Shown: positions 1 to 6,658 of the stretch, in pieces
Position numbering within the stretch: the first letter of the stretch is position 1
Layout of the letters: each line of letters opens with the position of its first letter
Source: Thalassiosira profunda
Taxonomy: Eukaryota; Bacillariophyta; Thalassiosirophyceae; Thalassiosirales; Thalassiosiraceae
DNA: 11,706 bases
NCBI GenBank assembly: GCA_036939355.1
Contig: JALLAP010000765.1
Span: 1-11,706 of the forward strand
Direction: 5' to 3'
Notes under the pieces: model-generated
Told to the model about the DNA's origin: nothing
Databases searched by the model: none
What the model saw: the letters and a program-made list of their open reading frames with translations, nothing else
Position numbers and translations under genes: made by a program

Positions 1-190
1 AGAGCTCGAAGCCCCAATCGCCGCTCGTGGCGTGCAGATCGCTGTGGCACTGGCCGCAGTACGCGATCTTGATGCGCACGTCGTGCGGACCGAGCGTGGA
101 CGGGCGCCCAATCTCAATGGGCGCGAGGGTGCCTCCCTTCTCGGTGATGGCGAGGGCGCGGGTGCCCTTGCCGCTGGGGATGGTGGCCAT
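1..190 (-). CDS. Zinc-dependent alcohol dehydrogenase, CAD/YahK-like (5' part, runs off window)
   Basis: Only the first 63 codons are inside the window. The translation begins MATIPSGKGTRALAITEKGG, and residues 45-53 read CGQCHSDLH, the catalytic-zinc signature of medium-chain dehydrogenases, with Cys45 as a zinc ligand. Cinnamyl-alcohol-dehydrogenase/YahK-type NADP-dependent aldehyde reductases carry almost the same phrase followed by a tryptophan a few residues on, as here. The family interconverts alcohols and aldehydes using NAD(P)H; the substrate cannot be told from this fragment. The start at 190 has an ideal context (CACCATGG). An in-frame ATG at 289 would add 33 residues (MQFACRSSG...) that look neither like a signal peptide nor like family sequence, so I prefer 190. 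The GHE zinc motif and the Rossmann domain lie outside the window. The gene follows the ornithine-cyclodeaminase-like gene in the same direction, with 216 bp between them. Confidence 0.9.
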   Translation of the reverse strand, partial: MATIPSGKGTRALAITEKGGTLAPIEIGRPSTLGPHDVRIKIAYCGQCHSDLHATSGDWGFEL

Positions 191-274
191 GGTGACGATG
201 GTGGGTGTTGGGGGGCGCGGCGGGGAATTGTGAGCGAGGAAGGCTGCGCGGCAGGGAGGCGAACCCGAACTCCG

Positions 275-291
275 GCATGCAAATTGCATGC
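275..291. repeat. 17-bp perfect palindrome upstream of the alcohol dehydrogenase
   Basis: GCATGCAA-A-TTGCATGC has 8-bp arms around a single central base. It lies 85-101 bp upstream of the preferred ADH start and overlaps the rejected upstream ATG. Such symmetry suits a homodimeric DNA-binding protein, but no function is shown. Confidence 0.5.
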
Positions 292-357
292 AGGATCCGA
301 CTCTGTCTGAGTAGACAGGTCATTGGTACGATCTCGAAGGTTGTTTGCCTGTCGGTG

Positions 358-372
358 GTTGTTGCAAACAAC
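358..372. repeat. Short inverted repeat between OCD stop and ADH promoter
   Basis: GTTGTT-GCA-AACAAC has 6-bp arms and a 3-nt loop. It lies 35 bp downstream of the ornithine-cyclodeaminase-like stop codon, so it could be a 3'-UTR hairpin of that gene or a site in the ADH promoter. Its centre contains TTGCAA, a word that recurs in several intergenic parts of this window. Confidence 0.35.
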
Positions 373-406
373 AGAGGCTGCGCTTGGCATGCCTGGGGCA
401 CCACAG

Positions 407-1613
407 TCAAAGAAGCGACTTCTCTGTTTGGTCCTTTGCCGCGAGCGCTTCGTACACCAACGCCGCAATCATGCAGTCCTGCACGGCCACTCCGGAGGAA
501 TCGAAGATCGTCAACCTGCTATCCTTCGTCTCTCCGCCGAGGTTGCGTTTTCTGTGCAATTCCTTCCGTTCCACCAACTCGCCCAGCTCTACAACTTCCT
601 CCAGCGAAACCAGCCCGCGTTGCAACGCCTCCTCGTACTCTCCCCGTTCCTGCGTCTGTCCCCGGCTGTCCGCCACGAGCAGATCGGCGGACGCCACGAG
701 AGCCGGATCCAGCTCAGCCTTGCCCGTCGCATCCGAGCCTATGCATGTGATGTGCAGGGGCCGGCGCTCCCCCTCCAGCTTTTGCCGTTTCTCGCCGTCC
801 GATTCTTTGCGATCCAATGCAGCAGGAAGGAACTGGAGCAGCGGCTCCCTCGCGCTGGTGGTCGTCACAATCAGGGAACAGTCCTCCAACAACTCCTGGG
901 GCGAATCGGCACGCCGCACGTCCCAGCCCTCGCGAGTCATGTCCGTCATGAACTTTTGCACGTGTGCCTCCGTTCGGCCCCACACTCTGAATTCCCGGCA
1001 CGTCGTCACGTGGGCCAACATTCGAAGTTGGTACCGCGCCTGCACTCCCGTTCCCAGGATCCCAATGCACCCCTCCTCGACCGACGGTCGACCGATCGAA
1101 TCCGACAGAGCGGGCGCCAGCAGCCGCGCCGCCACGGCGCCCGCGGCGGCGGTGCGCAGCTCGGTCAGAATCCCCTCGTCGAGCAGCAGCGCCTCCAATC
1201 GGCCCGTGCGCTGGGAGTACAATTGCATCGATCCCGAGTTGGGAAAGGGGTGTCCTCCGCTCGCCACTTTCACGCAGTAGTGGGGTGCCCCAGTGACGTA
1301 GCCGCTTTTGACGCAGGTTTGGGCGGCGTACTCTCCTCCATCGGCGGTGCCGGAGAAGGGCGCCATCGGCGGTGCGCCCCTGAGATTTGATGTTTGATGT
1401 GAGCATGCATTTGATGTGAGCAGAATGAAAATGCCCTACCGTCGCCGCTCACATCGTCTGGATGGGACACGCGTTGAACCTCCCCGCCGAGTAGGCGACG
1501 AACCCATCCGTGATGGCGTCGAGGAGCCGCGCGGCAAATCCGGGCGCGGAGGTGACCTCCTCGATTTGGGCGAGGGTGTAGATGCGCGGAGGGGCGTCTT
1601 GGTCCGACGCCAT
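407..1613 (-). CDS. Ornithine cyclodeaminase / mu-crystallin family protein (two exons)
   Basis: Exons are 1613-1453 and 1379-407, giving 377 residues after removal of a 73-nt GT-AG intron. Exon 1 supplies the family N-terminus (IYTLAQIEEV, then GFVAYSAGRF). Exon 2 supplies GYVTGAPHYCVKVASG with the conserved Lys near 91, RTAAAGAVAA with Arg near 129, the nucleotide-binding loop GILGTGVQA at about 160-168, SDATGKAELD at about 269-278 and SSGVAVQD near the C-terminus. Members use NAD(P)(H) on amino or imino acids: ornithine to proline, alanine dehydrogenase, or ketimine reductase. The exact reaction cannot be read from sequence. Residues about 241-259 are a charged insert (DRKESDGEKRQKLEGE) that makes the protein longer than the usual 320-350 residues. 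The start at 1613 has G at -3 and G at +4. An in-frame ATG at 1787 would add 58 Gly/Arg-rich residues and has a poor context. No targeting signal is evident from 1613, suggesting a cytosolic protein. Confidence 0.92.
1380..1452 (-). other. Intron of the ornithine cyclodeaminase-like gene
   Basis: This is a 73-nt intron in phase 2 with donor GTGAGC and acceptor TCTCAG. It splits an ATG codon: exon 1 ends CCC ATC CAG ACG AT and exon 2 begins G GGC GCA CCG CCG. Splicing restores the reading IQTMGAPPMAPF. Without it, exon 1 meets TGA immediately and the family N-terminus is separated from the rest of the protein. Confidence 0.88.
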
Positions 1614-1840
1614 CGCCTGCTCGTTCGCGCGGTCCGCCGCGTCGATAAGGCCACAATTGCCCCACCACGAAGACTCCGCGGCGGCGCCGACGGCTACTGC
1701 GGGTATCCAAGCCTCCCCTCGCCTCCTGCTCCTGCTCCTGCCTCCTCCTTTTCCTTTCACCCCCCCCCCTCCCCTCCCGTCACGCATTGGTCACATAGAA
1801 ATCACACCCAACTCCACAAGACTGAGGTACGAATTCCTAT

Positions 1841-1857
1841 GTTCGACTCCGTCGAAC
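1841..1857. repeat. Small inverted repeat GTTCGAC-TCC-GTCGAAC
   Basis: It has 7-bp perfect arms and a 3-nt loop, and lies in the divergent intergenic region. Its right arm is also the beginning of the larger inverted repeat at 1851-1959. It superficially resembles a tRNA T-loop but has no flanking cloverleaf. Confidence 0.5.
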
Positions 1858-1959
1858 CCGCCGATTTCTCTCATTCGTGATTTCGTGGAGCTCACGACAG
1901 ACTTTTGTGCCCTTTTTGCTTTTTGCGGAAGCCCCCGCACAAAATCGGCGGAGTTCGAC
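1851..1959. repeat. Long inverted repeat, arms 17-18 nt, 74-nt spacer
   Basis: The left arm 1851-1867 (GTCGAACCCGCCGATTT) is the reverse complement of 1942-1959 (AAATCGGCGGAGTTCGAC) except for one inserted base. The spacer contains T-rich words such as TTTTGCTTTTTGCGG. It could form a large hairpin, be a small foldback element, or be paired regulatory sites upstream of the FAIM-like gene. Confidence 0.6.
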
Positions 1960-2142
1960 AAAAGCAAAAGCCCGCGGCAGTTGAGATTTGGTGCGTTGCT
2001 GCCCACGCCAGGTCGAGCGGTCGTCGTTGCCGTTGGTTGGAGTCGACTGTGCTTGACATCGAGCTCACAATTTCCATTGCGCCTCCTGTAACCGAATCAC
2101 CGCCTCACGCCATCACCTCAGCCATCGACCTATTTTGTATTT

Positions 2143-2156
2143 TGGTGCATGCACCA
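2143..2156. repeat. 14-bp palindrome TGGTGCATGCACCA near the FAIM-like start
   Basis: This is a perfect palindrome 17 bp upstream of the preferred start at 2173. It contains the upstream in-frame ATG at 2149. The GCATGC core is shared with the palindrome at 275-291 and with the OCD intron region near 1402. Confidence 0.45.
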
Positions 2157-2172
2157 TTGCCATCCCGCTACC

Positions 2173-3363
2173 ATGACGGCCCCCCGCTACGACCTCGCCC
2201 TCAACCCGCCCTACCAGATCAACTACCGCGCCAAGCGCGCGGGGAAACACGTGAGCGCCACGAAGCGCCGCATCACCTTCCAATTCGGCTTCAGCTCGGC
2301 CCGCGCCATCCGCGACGGCCGCGAGGGGATCGAGTGCCGCGGCTCCGAGCACGAGGTGGTCTTGGTGTGGAGCCACATCTCGGGGAAGCGGGAAATTTTC
2401 CTCGACGGCCGGCCGGTGCACATGTCCAAGGCCGCGAGGGCCAACACCAAATTTGAACACTCCTGGGGCATCCCCGGCGGCCACATTGTCAAAATCATCG
2501 CGCACGGGACACCCGCCACGCAGAGCACGAGCTACAGCCGGCAGTTCGACCTGGAGATCGACGGCATGTCCTTTTTTCGGTTCGCCAAAATTTACGAGCT
2601 CGGCGGCGCGGCGGGCCGGGACGCCGCCCCCGCCAAGAACGGGTACTCGTACCGCGGCCGGGCCTACCGGGAGGAAGAGGAGGAGGCGCCGGCGCCCGTG
2701 GCCGAGGTCAAGGTGGCCGCCCCGGCCGTCGACCTCTTCGACTCCCAGCCCACGCCCATGTCCCAGCTCACGACCTACGAGTCCCTCCCGTCGCTGGGGA
2801 GCACCACCGCCGCCAGCTCCGCCTCCTACTCGTACGAGCAGCAGGACGAGTTCGCCCCGGTCGCGGTCCAGAAGACCTTCGATTCCATCTCGAGCGAGAT
2901 CCTCTGCGCCTACGGGAACGCCAATCCGGCGCCGGCGCCCTCCGCGGCCGAGAACGCGAGCACTTCTCACGCCCTGATGCCCGTGAGCGAGGAACAGATG
3001 GACGCGGTGGCCAAGTCCATGAAAAACCTCGTGAACCTGGACGACATCACGACCGGGCCGGTCCAGCCCCTGGCGGCGCCCACCTCGGTGGCGCAGCCCC
3101 AGAAGAAGTTGCAGTCGTGGGATTTGGTGGGACGGCAGCCCACCCTCGCGGAGATGCAGTCGACGGCTCCCCCCAGCCCCGCCTCGATGCCTACGACGGA
3201 GGTCATGAAGCAGCCGCCGATGGCCTACCCGCAGCCGCCCTACGCGCAGCCGCCGCAAGCGATGGTGGCGTACGGGCAGCCGCAGCCGCAGGCGCCGCAC
3301 CCGGGCTACGGCTACAACTACGGCTACGCGGCCCCCAGCGCGGGGTACAGCCCGGGATACTAG
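2173..3363 (+). CDS. FAIM1-like beta-domain protein with Pro/Tyr/Gln-rich tail (hypothetical)
   Basis: The product is 396 residues from the ATG at 2173 (ACCATGA). An ATG at 2149 would add eight residues but has T at -3. Residues about 33-143 look like a compact beta-rich domain (HEVVLVWSHISGKREIFLDG, later GGHIVKIIAHG and RQFDLEIDGMSFF). Alternating strands, the SGKR-x-x-x-x-DG turn and the F-x-LEI-x-G strand resemble the FAIM1 beta-sandwich; I offer this as a resemblance, not a firm assignment. From about 170 on, the chain is low complexity: Ala/Pro/Ser-rich, then PQPPYAQPPQ and a Gly/Tyr end. Within the tail, LVNLD at 286-290 fits the clathrin-box consensus, and SWDLVGRQPTLAEMQ also looks conserved in style. 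No signal peptide or membrane segment is seen, so it is probably cytosolic. Third positions are almost all G/C, supporting real coding. The minus-strand frame opposite is a composition shadow. Confidence 0.82.
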   Translation: MTAPRYDLALNPPYQINYRAKRAGKHVSATKRRITFQFGFSSARAIRDGREGIECRGSEHEVVLVWSHISGKREIFLDGRPVHMSKAARANTKFEHSWGIPGGHIVKIIAHGTPATQSTSYSRQFDLEIDGMSFFRFAKIYELGGAAGRDAAPAKNGYSYRGRAYREEEEEAPAPVAEVKVAAPAVDLFDSQPTPMSQLTTYESLPSLGSTTAASSASYSYEQQDEFAPVAVQKTFDSISSEILCAYGNANPAPAPSAAENASTSHALMPVSEEQMDAVAKSMKNLVNLDDITTGPVQPLAAPTSVAQPQKKLQSWDLVGRQPTLAEMQSTAPPSPASMPTTEVMKQPPMAYPQPPYAQPPQAMVAYGQPQPQAPHPGYGYNYGYAAPSAGYSPGY

Positions 3364-3906
3364 GCTAATGGCAGATCTGGGGTTTCCATGGCTGGCAGTT
3401 TCCCTCTTATCGCGCGAGCTGGAGACGAATTCGAGGGCTGGTTGGATATCGTTTGAGAACGGATCGACGGAACCGTCCCAAGTTTCCGAGCCCACACCGG
3501 CCCTATGCACAAATGCATCGATACGAATGTATTATACAAAGTATTTATAAAATCTAGACCGAGTCATCTAATGCACACCTCTTGTCTCCTCTCATCATCT
3601 CTTCAGCAATCTCTCCATTTGTCCACGCCAAACCTGCACATATGCGCAAAAATAACGAGTATGAACCGGGCAGGTCGTCTCCACCCCCCTCACATCATGA
3701 GCAACTTTTCATTTACCCGTGAAGATGAAATGGTATCGTACGCATTTTGATTTGTCTTGCAGCGACCCGAATTCACCGAATTAGCTCACCGAACTCAGCT
3801 TTGAATGTTGACTTTGTTATCATTAATCAACCCGCCTCACATCTTATGTACACACGTTGCAACACACATCAAATAGCACGACGCATCTTTACTCTCTCTT
3901 GACTTT
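3364..3906. other. Convergent 3' intergenic region
   Basis: These 543 bp lie between two stop codons and should hold both 3' UTRs. The DNA is AT-richer than the genes. An AT-rich stretch at about 3525-3555 (TATTATACAAAG, TATTTATAAAAT) could hold polyadenylation signals. CACCGAA occurs twice (3774-3780 and 3787-3793). I see no further gene or RNA. Confidence 0.4.
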
Positions 3907-4503
3907 TCATTCGCAGTCCGTCATCAACTGATAATCAAACGATGCCTCTTTTGGACTGCGTTCTGCTGCATGGCTTCCCGCATACTCTCCCGGCACCGGG
4001 CACGAGTTGGACCTCCGGAAGAACGGCACCACCTTTTGGGTTGTAAACGTGTTGATCTCCGCCGAGACCGAGTTGCCCCACGACCGCATCGATCCGCCAC
4101 TCCCATAAATCCCCCGATCGCTGCTATGAGTCATGGACGCGCTGCTGTTTGACCTCGCCAGCATGTTGCTCAGTCGATCGTTGACGTTGGAAAAGCCGCT
4201 GCTCACGTTGTCCACCAGGGCGGACTTTCCCAGCCGCTCGTTGACGCTCGCGAAGACCGCGCGGTCGGTGACTTCGTGCACCGACCGGGCAATCCGGCTT
4301 CCCTCCGACGCGAGCTTCCGCAATCCCGGCTGCACGTAGGCCGAGACGGGGGCCTCGGGCATCATCTGCTTTGGTTGGATGGCGCGGAGGACGTCCTTCA
4401 CCGATCGGCGGCCCGATGTTTCCAGGGCGCCGTCGCGCAGCTCGTAGCCGCCGCTGTGGGAGGGTCCGTCGTCCCGCTGCTCGCCGTAGGGGGGTCCGAT
4501 CAT
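3907..4503 (-). CDS. Hypothetical protein with VNxRL repeat and 14-3-3-type motif
   Basis: The product is 198 residues; I do not recognise the family. The start at 4503 (CAAAAATG, A at -3) is chosen over the in-frame ATG at 4563 because codons 4563-4504 have mostly A/T third positions and a T at -3, whereas codon use turns strongly G/C-ending right after 4503. The protein opens with a Gly/Asp/Arg-rich stretch. Next is a predicted amphipathic region containing SVNERLGKSALVDNVSSGF and then NVNDRLSNML, so VN(E/D)RL occurs twice. A Ser-rich segment and a basic C-terminal part follow. RSNSCP at residues 164-169 matches the mode-1 14-3-3 binding consensus RSxSxP exactly. There is no transmembrane segment or signal peptide. 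It is convergent with the FAIM-like gene and divergent from the Popeye-like gene. It could instead be the last exon of a longer gene, because TTGTTGGCAG near 4540 resembles a splice acceptor. Confidence 0.6.
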   Translation of the reverse strand: MIGPPYGEQRDDGPSHSGGYELRDGALETSGRRSVKDVLRAIQPKQMMPEAPVSAYVQPGLRKLASEGSRIARSVHEVTDRAVFASVNERLGKSALVDNVSSGFSNVNDRLSNMLARSNSSASMTHSSDRGIYGSGGSMRSWGNSVSAEINTFTTQKVVPFFRRSNSCPVPGEYAGSHAAERSPKEASFDYQLMTDCE

Positions 4504-5092
4504 TTTTGTAGCTTCACCGCATGTAATGGCCAATGCCCTGCCAACAAGACCAATGATTGGCATCGAGATGGCGCGCGCCCGCTTTTGATGTTGTTGCTTG
4601 CTTGACCCTCAACTTGTGGATCAAAGTCTAATACTAAATGACACTTTCATCCTGCTAAATGATAACGTTTTGTATCTCTGGCGATAGAACCGGTACTGAC
4701 AAATACTAAATTCCTTGCTGACGTGGCCCACGGGAAACACGTGGCATACCTAGGCAGTCTTTCTTCGCCTCTCCCCTGTCGAATCTGTGACCTCCAAGAC
4801 CTTCCAAAATGAACGGAGAGGCGCAAGTTCGGGGGCAAGCCTGGCGCGGAGAGACAGCGCGGAGCGGTGCAAAACAGCACAGCCGTGCAATTGTGAAGTC
4901 CAAGACCCTCTCGCGCTTCACGACTGTCCACTCAAAACGTTCGGCCCGGCCTGCCCTCTCACACATCAGCGGAGTATGTATCGTGCCATAACATTGCAAA
5001 AATTGCAACTCGCCCATCATAAATTGCAAACGCAAACGATCGACGCATCGATAGCAAATCGAACCAATAGAAGCAGAAAAAGCATCGATACT
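4504..5092. promoter_or_regulatory. Divergent promoter region of the 14-3-3-motif gene and the Popeye-like gene
   Basis: These 589 bp contain the starts of two divergent genes. Visible elements are TGACGTGG at 4719-4726 and CACGTGG at 4738-4744 (G-box type, 19 bp apart), three ATTGCAA words at 4993-4999, 5002-5008 and 5023-5029, and the direct repeat GCATCGATA at 5045-5053 and 5082-5090, the second ending 2 bp before the Popeye-like start codon. No convincing additional coding region is seen. The open frame that reaches back to 4787 is discussed among the rejected items. Confidence 0.45.
4719..4744. promoter_or_regulatory. Paired G-box/ACGTG elements
   Basis: TGACGTGG and CACGTGG sit 19 bp apart on the same strand, both with an ACGTGGC-like core. 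ACGTG cores are classic bZIP/bHLH recognition sequences in eukaryotes. Which of the two divergent genes they serve is not visible. Confidence 0.35.
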
Positions 5093-6232
5093 ATGGCGCG
5101 GAAATATTCAGCGGCGGCGCTTCTCTGCCTGTTGGCAGCGCCCTCCAAATTGGACGTCGCCTCCGGCCTCGTCGTCGGCAGCCGCCCCTTCCTCTCGGGG
5201 CGAGCCCTCGCGCGGAGACGGACGCGGAGCCGGCCGTCGCCATTGCGCATGTACATCGACGACCCGACGGCCATGACGGCCTTCGACATCCCGTCGTTTC
5301 CGTCGTACGACGAGATGACCGCCCCGATGTCGATGGCGACGGCGGGCGCGGCGCCGCACCGGGCGCACGCGCTCGACGCGCTCGACGACCTCGCGTCGGA
5401 CCCCAAGGTGGAAACGCAGCTGCTGAACGACGCGTCGCACGTCGCCCTCGACATGTCCACGTTCTTCGGCCGGAACACGGCGTGGCTGCGGCTGTTCAGC
5501 GTCGTCGGCCGGATATGCGTCATATCCTCCGACTTCATCCAAGGCATCGACAATTTCTCGATGGACGAGAAGATCTTCCAGGCGTCGATGCTCGTCGTCT
5601 CCACACGCCTGTTCTTCCAGAGCGCGTGGCCGGTGATCCTGGCCATGTCCTCCGTCTCTGCACTCACAGTCAGAGAGCGAAGGACGTACGCCCTGCTGTT
5701 CGAAGCAGTGGGGCTTTCGGTTCTCCAGTTCAAGACCCTACTGGCGTCGAGCACGTTGGAATGGGTCGATTACGAGGCACAGGACAAGATAGAGCTGGAC
5801 GGCGCGTACATGTACTTCCTATACAAGGGAGAAGCAGGATCAGCCTCTGTTGCAAGCAATGAGACAAGCCATGGCCAGGGCATCATCGATAGAGTATTCG
5901 GCGACGTCCAATTTGCCAAGGCCCTCGAGTCATCCGCAAAGACAAAGACGAAGAGCAAGAGCAAGAGTGGCAAGAAGGAAGCCACTGCTTCATCGTCAGC
6001 CAAGACCGTTGCCATTGGCCCGAGCGGGGCGTCCATGCTCCGCATGTCGACCTCCAAGGTGCTCGAGCTGATGGAGAACGACAACGAGCTCTCGAGCTCG
6101 GTGCAACGGCTCGTCCTCCTTTGCATGCAGGAGAGGCTCAGCAGGACGCAAGAGATCGCTCCTGCCGAACACAGGAACTCGTCCGCAGGCGAAACGAATG
6201 CCACCTACGACATTCCGCTCACGCTGTTGTGA
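5093..6232 (+). CDS. Popeye/cyclic-nucleotide-binding-like protein with plastid-type presequence
   Basis: The product is 379 residues from the ATG at 5093 (A at -3, G at +4). Residues 1-25 look like a signal peptide (basic start, then SAAALLCLLAA, with a small-residue end ASG). A Ser/Arg-rich stretch at about 30-52 resembles a transit peptide, giving the bipartite ER/plastid presequence of secondary-plastid algae. Two hydrophobic stretches follow at about 131-151 and 162-192. Residues about 194-270 (YALLFEAVGLSVLQFKTLLA, then GAYMYFLYKGEA) follow the pattern of Popeye-domain and cyclic-nucleotide-binding jelly rolls: a helix, then a beta roll ending in an aliphatic-x-x-GEA turn. A Lys/Ser-rich insert (about 282-305) interrupts the roll. 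A helix (KVLELMENDN to about 350) resembles the closing helix of such domains. No canonical phosphate-binding Arg cassette is visible, so ligand binding is uncertain. A role as a membrane-associated cNMP sensor would be inference only. Confidence 0.78.
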   Translation: MARKYSAAALLCLLAAPSKLDVASGLVVGSRPFLSGRALARRRTRSRPSPLRMYIDDPTAMTAFDIPSFPSYDEMTAPMSMATAGAAPHRAHALDALDDLASDPKVETQLLNDASHVALDMSTFFGRNTAWLRLFSVVGRICVISSDFIQGIDNFSMDEKIFQASMLVVSTRLFFQSAWPVILAMSSVSALTVRERRTYALLFEAVGLSVLQFKTLLASSTLEWVDYEAQDKIELDGAYMYFLYKGEAGSASVASNETSHGQGIIDRVFGDVQFAKALESSAKTKTKSKSKSGKKEATASSSAKTVAIGPSGASMLRMSTSKVLELMENDNELSSSVQRLVLLCMQERLSRTQEIAPAEHRNSSAGETNATYDIPLTLL

Positions 6233-6658
6233 GCAGGATCGTGCGAGGACGAGATAGAAAATAGAATGCACATAGACCATAGAGAAGACGGCGCTTGTTG
6301 TACAAACGCTGCCGCGAAATAGAGACAACCAGAATAGAATAGAGAACAGACCAAAGTAAATGACAACACTTTGAATGTATCAATATGTTGTGCGTGACGT
6401 GAGCAATTGTGAGAGTGCGAAACATAAGTACTTAGTACAAACAGTGAGCCATGCTTCTGATCTACAGACGATCTAATTAAGCTAGCTGTTCAACTGGCTG
6501 CACCTGTAACCCACGGATAAGCCAGAGCCCAACAGGTTTAGTTTGGTGGTTTGCGGGGTCGTTCTGTCCCGCGCACTCCGCGCGCCCCAGCCTCCGGCAC
6601 GGTCATATGCCTCCGGCACAGAACTGAATGCTCATGAAACTTCAGCAAAGAAAGCCAT
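6233..6658. other. Convergent 3' intergenic region
   Basis: These 426 bp lie between the stops of the Popeye-like gene and LHC-A. The left part is AT-rich, as expected of 3' UTRs. CCTCCGGCAC occurs twice as a direct repeat (6591-6600 and 6610-6619). No gene, RNA or clear polyadenylation hexamer is identified. Confidence 0.4.

Larger units (their letters stand above)
1614..2172. promoter_or_regulatory. Divergent intergenic region between OCD-like and FAIM-like genes
   Basis: These 559 bp separate two genes that point away from each other, so both promoters must lie here. I see a long homopyrimidine tract on the plus strand (about 1716-1779, with a run of C at about 1760-1769), two inverted repeats described separately, and the palindrome TGGTGCATGCACCA at 2143-2156 just before the plus-strand start. 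No convincing TATA box, RNA gene or third coding region is present. Confidence 0.45.

Noticed and set aside
323..1390. Two long plus-strand frames opposite the ornithine cyclodeaminase-like gene
   Set aside because: The minus strand carries clear family motifs and a correctly phased intron. The plus-strand translations are low-complexity shadows.
1716..1779. Pyrimidine-rich tract as a possible polypyrimidine splice signal or microsatellite
   Set aside because: It is not a regular repeat. On the gene's own minus strand it reads as purines, so it is not a polypyrimidine tract for the adjacent OCD-like gene.
1841..1850. GTTCGACTCC resembling a tRNA T-loop
   Set aside because: There is no matching T-stem, anticodon arm or acceptor stem around it. 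The bases belong to an inverted repeat instead.
2113..3510. A 465-residue open frame on the minus strand opposite the FAIM-like gene
   Set aside because: It is Arg/Gly/Val-repetitive with no domain logic. It is the expected antisense shadow of a GC-rich gene whose third positions are nearly all G/C.
4787..5092. Upstream in-frame extension of the Popeye-like protein by 102 residues
   Set aside because: The extension has AT-mixed third positions and would bury a good signal peptide that starts at 5093 in a strong start context. The open frame there looks accidental.
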